This document shows, in pieces, positions 1 to 6,743 of a stretch of DNA of 20,940 nucleotides (positions within the stretch are counted from its first letter, which is position 1; every line of letters starts with the position of its first letter). The DNA lies in NCBI GenBank assembly GCA_023395735.1, contig JAEWYI010000037.1:1-20940 (forward strand), in the 5' to 3' direction. The DNA comes from Cyanobacteria bacterium OH_SFB_17 (GTDB lineage Bacteria > Cyanobacteriota > Vampirovibrionia > Gastranaerophilales > Gastranaerophilaceae). Both the position numbers and the translations under genes were made by a program. The notes under the pieces are model-generated. The model was not told the DNA's origin. It made no database searches and saw only the letters and a list, made by a program, of their open reading frames with translations.

Positions 1-48
1 ACAAATGTAAAAATACTTAATGTTTATCGGATTTAAACAGCTTTTTTA

Positions 49-80
49 TTGACAATATTGTTTGTTTATTGTTATATAAT
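49..80 (+). promoter_or_regulatory. Predicted promoter of rpsL-rpsG
   Basis: A perfect TTGACA -35 box lies at 49-54. An AT-rich -10 region covers 72-80; TATATA at 73-78 gives an 18-nt spacer, while the better hexamer TATAAT at 75-80 would need 20 nt. The predicted transcript starts near 86-88, leaving a leader of about 100 nt before rpsL. The hexamers are seen directly; the start site is inferred. Confidence 0.6.
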
Positions 81-188
81 AATACTTACACTTTTAGCCA
101 AGGGTCTGTGCTGGACTTTTTACTTGAATGTAAGCCGTATCGGTCAATTCCGAAGAATTAATAATTAATAATATAAAAAGGAGAAATC

Positions 189-569
189 ATGCCGACTATT
201 AGTCAATTAGTGCGCAAAGAACGCAAAAAATTAATAGACAAAACAAAATCACCAGCTTTGATGGAATGCCCTCAAAGACGTGGAGTTTGTACAAGAGTTT
301 ACACTACAACACCTAAAAAACCTAACTCAGCTTTGAGAAAAGTTGCTAGGGTTAGACTTACTAACGGATTTGAAGTAACATCTTACATTCCTGGTATCGG
401 ACACAACCTTCAAGAACACTCCGTTGTTCTTATCAGAGGCGGAAGGGTTAAAGATTTGCCAGGGGTTAGATATCACATCGTTAGAGGTACTTTAGATACA
501 GCTGGTGTTGCTAACCGTTCTAAAAGCCGTTCTAAATACGGTGCTAAAAAAGCAAAAGCTAAAAAATAA
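189..569 (+). CDS. rpsL: 30S ribosomal protein S12
   Basis: S12 sits at the decoding centre of the small ribosomal subunit and affects tRNA selection accuracy. The 126-residue product has the normal family length and is nearly colinear with cyanobacterial S12, including CPQRRGVCTRVYTTTPKKPN and the GGRVKDLPGVRYH loop. Lys43 and Lys88, the classic positions of streptomycin-resistance substitutions, are wild type, and Asp89 (target of RimO methylthiolation in other bacteria) is present. AAGGAG at 178-183 lies five bases before the ATG and fixes the start. It is the first gene of a two-gene unit with rpsG, 110 nt downstream. The C-terminal tail is lysine-rich (KKAKAKK). The identification is certain. 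Confidence 0.99.
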   Translation: MPTISQLVRKERKKLIDKTKSPALMECPQRRGVCTRVYTTTPKKPNSALRKVARVRLTNGFEVTSYIPGIGHNLQEHSVVLIRGGRVKDLPGVRYHIVRGTLDTAGVANRSKSRSKYGAKKAKAKK

Positions 570-589
570 AAACAAAAAACAGTAGCTTT

Positions 590-641
590 AAGGTAATGTT
601 GCCTTGAAGATTAGTAACAGAGAAAAGTCCCGATTATTCGG
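590..641 (+). promoter_or_regulatory. Intercistronic hairpins between rpsL and rpsG
   Basis: The 110-nt spacer between the two ribosomal genes holds two small stem-loops. The first pairs AAGG(U)A at 590-595 with the complementary bases at 600-605. The second pairs CCGA at 630-633 with UCGG at 638-641. In E. coli the S12-S7 spacer of the str mRNA is the binding site through which S7 represses its own synthesis; a similar role here is inference from position only. No T-run follows either stem, so neither looks like a terminator. Confidence 0.35.
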
Positions 642-679
642 TAAGACATTCATCAAAACAAACAAAGAAAGGTAATAAA

Positions 680-1150
680 ATGTCAAGACGTTCAAAACCG
701 GCGAAAAGAATTCCACCTGCCGATCCTATATATAATAGCGTGGATGTATCAAAATTTATCAACAGAATTATGAGAAGAGGGAAAAAATCTCTTGCTGAGA
801 AAATTTTCTACTCAACTTTAACTAAAATAGAAGAAAAATTAAACGAAAAGCCTATGGAAATTTTCCAAAAAGCTTTAACAAATGCGACTCCTTTGCTAGA
901 AGTTAAAGCAAGAAGAATCGGTGGTTCTACTTATCAAGTACCTATCGAAGTTAAACCTGACAGAGGGTTTGCTCTTTCTTCATCTTGGATTATTGAATCA
1001 GCTAAAAAAAGACACGGAAAATCATTCATTGACAAATTGACAACTGAATTGATTGACGCTTCAAACGGACAAGGTGCCGCTTGCAAAAAACGTGAAGACA
1101 CCCACAAAATGGCTGAAGCTAACAAAGCTTTCGCTCACTATAGATACTAA
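680..1150 (+). CDS. rpsG: 30S ribosomal protein S7
   Basis: S7 is a primary assembly protein of the 30S head; it binds the 3' domain of 16S rRNA and contacts tRNA in the E site. The 156-residue product has the usual length. It begins MSRRSKPAKR, carries the core VKARRIGGSTYQVPIEVK and ends MAEANKAFAHYRY, an ending typical of cyanobacterial S7. A GAAAGG Shine-Dalgarno-like sequence (about 667-672) precedes the ATG. The gene is followed within 20 nt by a strong terminator, so the usual fusA and tuf genes of the str operon are not cotranscribed here. The identification is certain. Confidence 0.99.
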   Translation: MSRRSKPAKRIPPADPIYNSVDVSKFINRIMRRGKKSLAEKIFYSTLTKIEEKLNEKPMEIFQKALTNATPLLEVKARRIGGSTYQVPIEVKPDRGFALSSSWIIESAKKRHGKSFIDKLTTELIDASNGQGAACKKREDTHKMAEANKAFAHYRY

Positions 1151-1166
1151 TTATTATTAGCTATAT

Positions 1167-1211
1167 AAAAAAAAGAAGTGATTTTGAAATTTCAAAATCA
1201 CTTCTTTTTTT
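1167..1211. terminator. Bidirectional intrinsic terminator between rpsG and bioY
   Basis: A perfect 30-base palindrome at 1175-1204 (GAAGTGATTTTGAAA and its complement) is flanked by eight A on the left and seven T on the right. It can therefore stop transcription from rpsG on the plus strand and from bioY on the minus strand. The two convergent genes end 15-25 nt from the stem. Confidence 0.92.
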
Positions 1212-1234
1212 ATGAATTTTGTACTTATAAAAAA

Positions 1235-1915
1235 TTAACCAATTGCAACCCAAAGAAGTTTTTTAGCAAGCTTTGCAAGCACCATTGCCAAGAAGCCAAA
1301 TAAAAGGTCATAAAGTATTTTTACTCCGCTTTGTGCTGTTATCCAGCCTGAAATCATATTCCAGTTTTCATGATTCAAGGCGGACATAAACATCATATAA
1401 ACAATTCCGAAAAAGTGGATAGTCAAAACTCCAACCAAACTTGCTTGAGCCATATTTCGATAGCTTAATCCGCTTCTCAAAATTGAACCTGCGAAAAATA
1501 CAGCAGGAACATAGGCCAAAATATAGCCGAAACTATATTCAAATACATAATTTAATCCGCCGCCCAAAGCAAAAACAGGAGCCAAAAACAATCCTGTAAG
1601 TATATATAACAAAACGGAAGTTATTCCAAATCTTCTACCCAAAAGAGCAACTATAAACAAAATTGCAGGGATTTGCGGAATATATCTGTAATGTTTTATA
1701 AAATGAGCATAAACAGAAGGGTCTTTGAAATTTGCCCCAATGTAGGATAAAAAATCAAACGGCAAAATGAAATGATTGAAATCAAATTGAGTAAAAGTTG
1801 CAATAACTATTAAAAAAGAACAAATACCAGTCAAAACCAAAGTGCCCAAAGTAAGCTTCATTGGTTGATTTACATATCTGAAATTATTTAGCTGTTTTTC
1901 AATTCTTTTTGTCAT
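1235..1915 (-). CDS. bioY: BioY-type biotin transporter, S component of an ECF transporter
   Basis: This is a predicted integral membrane protein of 226 residues with about six hydrophobic segments and a short basic, cytoplasmic N-terminus. The centre, GRRFGITSVLLYILTGLF followed by APVFALGGG and a FGYILAYVPAVFFAG stretch, matches the BioY signature (conserved RFG, LPVF-like and GYLLGF-like motifs). BioY captures biotin and works alone or with the EcfA/EcfA'/EcfT energising module, which is not encoded in this window. The ATG overlaps the rimI stop as ATGA, so translation is probably coupled to rimI. The N-terminal stretch of about 25 residues before the first membrane segment is longer than in many BioY proteins. 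Biotin as substrate is inferred from family resemblance; another vitamin-specific S component is less likely. Confidence 0.8.
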   Translation of the reverse strand: MTKRIEKQLNNFRYVNQPMKLTLGTLVLTGICSFLIVIATFTQFDFNHFILPFDFLSYIGANFKDPSVYAHFIKHYRYIPQIPAILFIVALLGRRFGITSVLLYILTGLFLAPVFALGGGLNYVFEYSFGYILAYVPAVFFAGSILRSGLSYRNMAQASLVGVLTIHFFGIVYMMFMSALNHENWNMISGWITAQSGVKILYDLLFGFLAMVLAKLAKKLLWVAIG

Positions 1916-2445
1916 ACTACGCTAATTTTTTCTTTCAATTCCGTTTTTTTCTCTTGATAATTTAATTTAAATTTATCCCAAAAAATATTTTCTGTCCACA
2001 TTATTAAGGCATCTTCATTATTGTTTTGATAATAACCTTTTCTTGAGCCAAGCGATTTGAATCCATATTTCTCATACAACCCAATTGCAGGCGCATTGCT
2101 TACCCGAACTTCTAGTGTTATATACTTAATCTCGTTTTTATAACAATCGTCGATAATTCTATTTAAAAGTGCTTCTCCGATTTTTTTTCTTCGATTTTCC
2201 GGCGCAACTGCAATTGTTGTAATATGAGCCTCATCAATAATTTGCCACGCACCTGCATAACCTAAAAGCTTATTATCATTGTCTACTGCAGAATAATAAT
2301 AAGCCAAGTTATTTGAAAGCTCACCGTAAAAAGAATCTTTCGACCAATGGTGCTCCCCGTAGGCTTTTTCCTCAATTTTTAGAACATCATCTACTTGAGA
2401 TTTTTCGAGTTTGGATATTTTTATCTCAATATTTTCACTTACCAT
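1912..2445 (-). CDS. rimI: RimI-like GNAT N-acetyltransferase
   Basis: GNAT-fold acetyltransferase of 177 residues. RimI acetylates the N-terminal alanine of ribosomal protein S18 with acetyl-CoA, and related enzymes acetylate other N-termini. The core DEAHITTIAVAPENRRKKIG is motif A with the acetyl-CoA pyrophosphate loop; the first glycine of the usual Q/RxxGxG/A pattern is replaced by lysine. EVRVSNAPAIGLYEKYGF is the C-terminal RimI signature and is followed by GYY and EDALIMW. About 20 charged residues extend beyond the normal end. No Shine-Dalgarno sequence precedes the ATG; instead an extended -10 box lies exactly 6 nt upstream, suggesting a leaderless message. The stop overlaps the bioY start. 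The GNAT family is certain; S18 specificity is inferred. Confidence 0.85.
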   Translation of the reverse strand: MVSENIEIKISKLEKSQVDDVLKIEEKAYGEHHWSKDSFYGELSNNLAYYYSAVDNDNKLLGYAGAWQIIDEAHITTIAVAPENRRKKIGEALLNRIIDDCYKNEIKYITLEVRVSNAPAIGLYEKYGFKSLGSRKGYYQNNNEDALIMWTENIFWDKFKLNYQEKKTELKEKISVV

Positions 2446-2451
2446 AAAACA

Positions 2452-2481
2452 ATTTTAGCATGAATTTCTCATTGATGGAAA
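2452..2481 (-). promoter_or_regulatory. Predicted extended -10 promoter giving a leaderless rimI-bioY mRNA
   Basis: Read on the minus strand, TGC precedes TAAAAT (2452-2457), forming an extended -10 element, with a weak -35 TTTCCA (2476-2481) at an 18-nt spacing. Only six bases (TGTTTT) separate the -10 box from the rimI ATG, so the usual start point falls on the A of the ATG. No Shine-Dalgarno sequence is present. Confidence 0.45.
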
Positions 2482-2500
2482 TATTTAAAATATATTACGA

Positions 2501-4810
2501 TTAAATATTTCTTGTTTTTTTACCATCTTCAAAATAAGCTCTAAAATTCATAACAGAATGTAAATCTATAAGCGAAATCAAACACGCGAGAGTGGATTCT
2601 GCCCCTTGGTTTGAATTAATCCCCTGCTTTTCTAAGCCATCACTGCATCCGCCTGTTTTTTCATTATACAAAGGAATACCCAAATCATTGTTTCCGACAA
2701 ACCAACTTGTACACCTCTCGGCCTCATTTAGCCACTTTTTGTCACCGGTCTCGTAATAACAATCTACACAAGCATCAACCAATCCTTTAATTTCTATAGG
2801 TTGTTGATCAAACATTGCCCTTGTACCGTCTTTATTTAGCCAACCTTTATTTCCGATTACAGAAAGATGTCCGTCAGGCGCTGTCTGAATTTTTAACAAC
2901 CAAGAAAGTGCTTTTATTCCCATTTCAAACATCTCTGAATTAGGAATCCATTTTGCAGCCATTATCATGGCATGAGGCAAAATAGCATTTGCATATGTCG
3001 CAGAAACCTCACACCACGGCCAATCTTGAGTTGCATTCTCTTTAAAAAGTTTAAAGATTTTTTTTGCAAGTTTATCTCTGATTTTCCTTGCGGACAAGTC
3101 TCCGCCATAAACTGCCAAATAAGACTGAAGACCCAAAACCGTGTATGCCCAAGCCCTTGGAGAATAAAAATGCTCACTGGCAGCCAGCGCATCAGAAAAA
3201 AGATTCATAGCCATATTTCTAATCGAACAATCAGGTGCTTCTTTAACCGTTACACCCAAACCCCACAAAGCACGCGCATGAGAATCTTCGCTTCCCGTAA
3301 GCTCCATCCATCTTCTATCATAAGACATAAAATTTCTAAATCTTCCGTTTTCTTCATTAAATGCATAATATAAAAACGCAAGGCTTCTATGCATATAAGG
3401 AATCACATCAGATTCATTTTTCAAAGAAAAATATCTTGTCAATGCAATCAAAGCCCTTGCATTGTCATCTGTACAATAGCCGTGGTAAAAATTCGGGGTG
3501 GAATATTTTGCGTGCTGAAGTAACCCTGTTCCATCCATTAAATTTTTCAAATGCATTAAATTTATCTCTGGCAACTCTTCCATCCTTGAAAACGAAACAT
3601 TATCTGCCTTAACACACTCAAAAGGTTTTCTTTCTTTTATTTCTGAAATCAATTCTAAATACTGCTTAGAAACCTCTTTCCAAATCATTGAACGCCCATA
3701 TTGATAGCCTTTAAGTCGCATTATTTCTCTTTCATGGTCATTTGCCAGAAGATTGTTTATAGCTAATGCCATAGATTTTGAATCGTTAAAAGGTGTCAAA
3801 ACGCCTCGACCCTCATCCAAAAGTTCCTCTGCATGCCAGAAAGGGGTTGAAACAACAGGAACTCCAACACCCATTGCATAAGCGAGAGTGCCTGAAGTTA
3901 TTTGCTCTTTTTTCAAATAAGGGATAGCGTAAATTTTTGAGGTTTGAAGATATTGAACAAGAGTTTCTATTTTTACAAAATTATTATGAAAAACGACGTG
4001 ATTATCCATTTTTAATTTATTTACCAACAGTTGTAAATTTCTTCTATACTCGTCTCCTGTGTGATTTAAAACATGAGGATGAGTTTGCCCTAAAATTACA
4101 TAAAGGGCTTTAGGATTTTCTTTTACAATCATAGGCATAGCTTCTATCATGCACTCCAAGCCTTTTCCAGGGCCTAAAAGTCCAAAAGTTAAAATCACAT
4201 CACGGTTTTTAAACCCAAAATTCGTATTATAAACTCCTGCGTTTTTAAACGAAGGATCCGGAATTCCATGAGGAATAAAATTAATCATATCTTTGTCTAT
4301 GCCATAGACCGAAGTCAAAATGCTAATCGCCTTTTTGCTCATTACAACAAAATTGTCAGAATATTTTTCCAACTCTTTCATCACTTTCATCTGAGAATCT
4401 GAAGGATGCTCCAATACCGTGTGAAGGGTAGTTATAACAGGCATTTTAAGATATTTTATCATATCAACGACATATTCACCTGACTCGCCGCCGAAAATAC
4501 CAAATTCGTGCTGCAAAATAACTGCATCATAACGGTTTGCGTTCAGATAATCAGCCGCCCAATAATAGTCTGACTGAACATCCTGGCGGACTCTAAACTT
4601 TACCGCAGAAGGATAATCATACCCTTCTGCGATATCGTCCATTGCAACATTTATCAAATTATCTTCAACCGATAACTCACTTGATATAGCTTTGCTTAAA
4701 TCAGAAGTAAAAGTAGCAATTCCGCACTGCCTTGGCAAATAATTTCCGACAACTGCAATACGAACATTATTTTTACTTCTACGTTGATTTAGCATAAATT
4801 TCATCCTCAT
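2501..4810 (-). CDS. GT4 glycosyltransferase fused to a C-terminal alpha/alpha-barrel glycosidase-like domain
   Basis: Two-part protein of 769 residues. Residues about 16-395 form a GT-B glycosyltransferase of the GT4 type. It opens with VRIAVVGNYLPRQCGIATFT, followed by an LQHEFGIFGG segment, FIPHGIPD and GLLGPGKG, and then an EQITSGTLAYAMGVG donor-site segment; by my count the second acid of the GT4 EX7E motif is Ala. Residues about 415-755 look like a six-hairpin (alpha/alpha) barrel, with conserved patches HGYCTDDNARAL, DSHARALWGLG, DWPWCE, QQPIEIKGLVDA and NQGAESTLACL. No signal peptide is seen, so it is probably cytoplasmic. It overlaps the upstream GH130 gene by 32 nt. Methionines at 4804 and 4795 are alternative starts, and the one at 4795 has GAGG nine nt upstream. 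It probably extends or edits a mannose-containing glycan; donor and acceptor cannot be read from sequence. Confidence 0.8.
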   Translation of the reverse strand: MRMKFMLNQRRSKNNVRIAVVGNYLPRQCGIATFTSDLSKAISSELSVEDNLINVAMDDIAEGYDYPSAVKFRVRQDVQSDYYWAADYLNANRYDAVILQHEFGIFGGESGEYVVDMIKYLKMPVITTLHTVLEHPSDSQMKVMKELEKYSDNFVVMSKKAISILTSVYGIDKDMINFIPHGIPDPSFKNAGVYNTNFGFKNRDVILTFGLLGPGKGLECMIEAMPMIVKENPKALYVILGQTHPHVLNHTGDEYRRNLQLLVNKLKMDNHVVFHNNFVKIETLVQYLQTSKIYAIPYLKKEQITSGTLAYAMGVGVPVVSTPFWHAEELLDEGRGVLTPFNDSKSMALAINNLLANDHEREIMRLKGYQYGRSMIWKEVSKQYLELISEIKERKPFECVKADNVSFSRMEELPEINLMHLKNLMDGTGLLQHAKYSTPNFYHGYCTDDNARALIALTRYFSLKNESDVIPYMHRSLAFLYYAFNEENGRFRNFMSYDRRWMELTGSEDSHARALWGLGVTVKEAPDCSIRNMAMNLFSDALAASEHFYSPRAWAYTVLGLQSYLAVYGGDLSARKIRDKLAKKIFKLFKENATQDWPWCEVSATYANAILPHAMIMAAKWIPNSEMFEMGIKALSWLLKIQTAPDGHLSVIGNKGWLNKDGTRAMFDQQPIEIKGLVDACVDCYYETGDKKWLNEAERCTSWFVGNNDLGIPLYNEKTGGCSDGLEKQGINSNQGAESTLACLISLIDLHSVMNFRAYFEDGKKTRNI

Positions 4811-6068
4811 TTTGGCTTCTCACACCTTCGAAAAGCTTACCTAGAGGAAGTGTCGCAATCCCGGAGCATGTATCCGACATTGCATAAGGTATAATCAAGG
4901 TTTGTTCATGTATCATTCCACCACAGGAATAAACTACATTAGGCACATAACCTTCTCTTTCATCCTGATTGCAAACTATCAAAGGTTCTCTAATATTACC
5001 TATGATTTTGCTAGGATTTTCAATATCCAACAGGATAATGCCGATGGAGTATTCTCTCATTGGCCCAACACCATGGGTCAACAACACCCATCCCCTGTCA
5101 GTCTCAATCGGAGAGCCGCAATTTCCCATTTGAACATACTCCCAATCATACTCTGGCTGTCTGAAAAGATTTCCATTATCCCAGGTTTGAATATTGTCAG
5201 ATGTTGAAAGATAAAGACTTTCTGCATCAACACGTGTTATCATCATATATTTTCCGTTAACTTTTCTTGGAAAAAGTGCCATTCCCTTGTTTTTAGAAAA
5301 TTTACCGTACATTGGCAGAATTTTAAATGTATTAAAATCTTTCGTTTCTATAAGTTTTGGCTGAATATTATGCCCGTCATAAGCTGTGTAAGTCGCGTAA
5401 TACTTAATTTCACCGTCATCTTCTTGAAATCTCACAAATCTCGCATCTTCAATTCCGTTGCAATCATCACAAGATTCTGGAAAAATAACCTTCTCAGACA
5501 TTTCTGTGCCTTCAGGAAATCTTAATAAATATCCTCCATCTTCATCCGGAAGTGAAATCAATTCGGATTTTTGAGCATAATTGCTACACTGAGATGAATA
5601 AAAATTACTATATTTATCAATTATTCCTTCTCTAAACTCTATTGATGAAATATGCCCCTCGCCAACAGCCCTAAAACTCATAATATATCTTTTGCAGCCA
5701 TCAGGAAGATTTTCCTGATTATAATGTTCCACTATAGAAGGATTAAAAAACGCAGTTGACTGATTTGAATACTCCATGGAAAAATATGCGCCTATCAAAA
5801 GCTTTCTGACTAATGTCATATCTTTTGAATCGTGTATGTACTTTTCTACTCTTGAATAATTTTGCAAAAGTTCTTTTTTGAACATTTTATGTCGCTTGAA
5901 AAAATTTGATTCAACTTTTCTGAAAATATTTTCAACTTGTACCTCTGACATTGAAAGCACACAGTTTATAATTCTATCAATTCTATCCCTGTTTTGCGGA
6001 ATGTGGGGTCTTATTATAACCCTTCTACAATCAGGATTGAAAATCCCATCCAATCTTTTTACCAGCAC
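4779..6068 (-). CDS. GH130-family beta-mannoside phosphorylase or glycosidase-related protein
   Basis: Protein of 429 residues from the GTG at 6066-6068. GH130 enzymes mostly phosphorolyse beta-mannosides to mannose 1-phosphate, and some hydrolyse or run in the synthetic direction. GIEDARFV corresponds to the conserved E-D-P-R segment carrying the acidic residue, and YYATYTAYDG, KGMALFPRKVNGKYMMITR and GWVLLTHGVGP are the typical five-blade propeller motifs. A helical N-terminal extension of about 90 residues (VIIRPHIPQ...FFKRH) marks one of the longer GH130 subgroups. I chose GTG because GGGGAGG at 6079-6085 lies nine nt upstream; the frame extends to a TTG at 6086 that lies within that ribosome-binding site. 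The 3' end overlaps the GT4 fusion gene, so the two products are probably made together. The exact linkage is unknown. Confidence 0.85.
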   Translation of the reverse strand: MLVKRLDGIFNPDCRRVIIRPHIPQNRDRIDRIINCVLSMSEVQVENIFRKVESNFFKRHKMFKKELLQNYSRVEKYIHDSKDMTLVRKLLIGAYFSMEYSNQSTAFFNPSIVEHYNQENLPDGCKRYIMSFRAVGEGHISSIEFREGIIDKYSNFYSSQCSNYAQKSELISLPDEDGGYLLRFPEGTEMSEKVIFPESCDDCNGIEDARFVRFQEDDGEIKYYATYTAYDGHNIQPKLIETKDFNTFKILPMYGKFSKNKGMALFPRKVNGKYMMITRVDAESLYLSTSDNIQTWDNGNLFRQPEYDWEYVQMGNCGSPIETDRGWVLLTHGVGPMREYSIGIILLDIENPSKIIGNIREPLIVCNQDEREGYVPNVVYSCGGMIHEQTLIIPYAMSDTCSGIATLPLGKLFEGVRSQNEDEIYAKST

Positions 6069-6113
6069 TACCAAATACCTCCCCAAAAAACGTGTAAAAT
6101 CTTCATACTCAGC

Positions 6114-6119
6114 ATTATA
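6114..6119 (-). promoter_or_regulatory. Predicted -10 box for the GH130-GT4 pair
   Basis: A perfect TATAAT reads on the minus strand at 6114-6119, about 46 nt upstream of the GTG start. No convincing -35 hexamer lies 16-18 nt upstream, so the element may be weak or activator-dependent. Confidence 0.35.
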
Positions 6120-6181
6120 TACCTTTTTTCAAAAAAATCACGTCATGGAAAATATTTTTTTTGAATATATAATATTTATAT

Positions 6182-6234
6182 AAACTTTTGTAACAAAAAC
6201 AACCTTTGTTGAATTTGAGCAATTTCAAAAGTTT
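6182..6234 (+). repeat. Nested inverted repeats upstream of the small repeat-protein gene
   Basis: An outer inverted repeat pairs AAACTTTTG (6182-6190) with CAAAAGTTT (6226-6234). Inside it AACAAA (6192-6197) pairs with TTTGTT (6205-6210), and TTGAA (6209-6213) pairs with TTCAA (6224-6228); the last two share two bases, so they are alternatives or abut. The block overlaps the predicted promoter of the next gene and may be an operator or a cruciform-forming site. AT-richness makes some chance pairing likely. The rest of 6069-6278 holds only the two promoter candidates. Confidence 0.4.
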
Positions 6235-6243
6235 TTATATATA
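6215..6243 (+). promoter_or_regulatory. Candidate promoter of the Gly/Ser/Cys-rich repeat protein
   Basis: TTGAGC (6215-6220) and TATATA (6238-6243) are 17 nt apart, 35 nt before the start codon. The region is very AT-rich, so other -10 placements are possible. Confidence 0.35.
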
Positions 6244-6278
6244 TGTAAGAATCACGAAGATAGTTTAGGAGATTTAAA

Positions 6279-6665
6279 ATGGAATTCAATTTCTTTCTTT
6301 CATCTAATAAAAACAATTCAGTAGAAACTTCTGGATTGCTAGCTAGCAACGAAAATAAAGGTGTTGAAACAGTCGGCTCAGTCGCATCTTTACTTTCAAC
6401 AGGAAGCCAAGACAGCACTTGCGTTGATGCATTCGGCGGAAAAGATATTTTTGGAAACGTTGATTTTACTAATGTACCATCTGATTTTGTTGCATCTAAC
6501 AGCAACGTAGAAACAGCTGGCTCTCTTGCATGTGCTGATTTTTCAGCTCTAGGCTCAGCAGATTTTTCATCTTCTTCAACTGGCACTGAAGGCTCTTGTG
6601 GAGCATCTGGCTCAGTTGGCGGAGACTGTGGAAGCAGCTCAGGTGGATTTTCTCTATCTTGCTAA
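6279..6665 (+). CDS. Unrecognised small Gly/Ser/Cys-rich protein with three VETxG repeats
   Basis: Protein of 128 residues that I do not recognise. It is acidic and low in complexity, has no His, Arg, Tyr or Trp, one Pro and three Lys, and lacks a signal peptide. Three copies of V-E-T-x-G-[SL]-[LV]-A-[SC] occur at residues 15-23, 29-37 and 77-85; ADFS occurs at 86-89 and 94-97. The last 32 residues are almost all Ser, Gly and Thr with Cys107, Cys117 and a C-terminal Cys128; Cys48 and Cys85 lie earlier. TAGGAG (6266-6271) seven nt before the ATG and a dedicated terminator argue that the gene is real, and an open frame on the other strand is its shadow. It stands alone, divergent from the GH130 operon. 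A post-translationally modified peptide precursor or a surface or structural protein are both possible; no modifying enzyme lies next to it. Confidence 0.7.
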   Translation: MEFNFFLSSNKNNSVETSGLLASNENKGVETVGSVASLLSTGSQDSTCVDAFGGKDIFGNVDFTNVPSDFVASNSNVETAGSLACADFSALGSADFSSSSTGTEGSCGASGSVGGDCGSSSGGFSLSC

Positions 6666-6692
6666 TTTTATAAACAAAGATAAAATTTTAAT

Positions 6693-6731
6693 AAAAAAGA
6701 GCCGAAAGACAAAGTCTTTCGGCTCTTTTTT
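6693..6731. terminator. Bidirectional terminator between the small repeat protein and hydA
   Basis: GAGCCGAAAGAC (6699-6710) pairs perfectly over 12 bp with 6714-6725 around an AAA loop. It is flanked by A6 on the left and T6 on the right, so it can serve both convergent transcripts. It is the strongest terminator in the window. Confidence 0.95.
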
Positions 6732-6743
6732 ATTTATATAAAT

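Noticed and set aside
2972..3612. Two plus-strand open frames of 133 and 83 codons within the GT4 fusion gene
   Set aside because: They are antisense to a conserved domain with intact motifs, and have no ribosome-binding sites or family resemblance.
4779..6086. Longer GH130 start at TTG 6086
   Set aside because: This codon lies within the GGGGAGG ribosome-binding site, which is properly spaced for the GTG at 6066-6068.
6176..6586. Open frame of 136 codons on the minus strand opposite the small repeat-protein gene
   Set aside because: It has no ribosome-binding site, runs through the upstream repeat region, and lies antisense to a frame that has a strong Shine-Dalgarno sequence and its own terminator.
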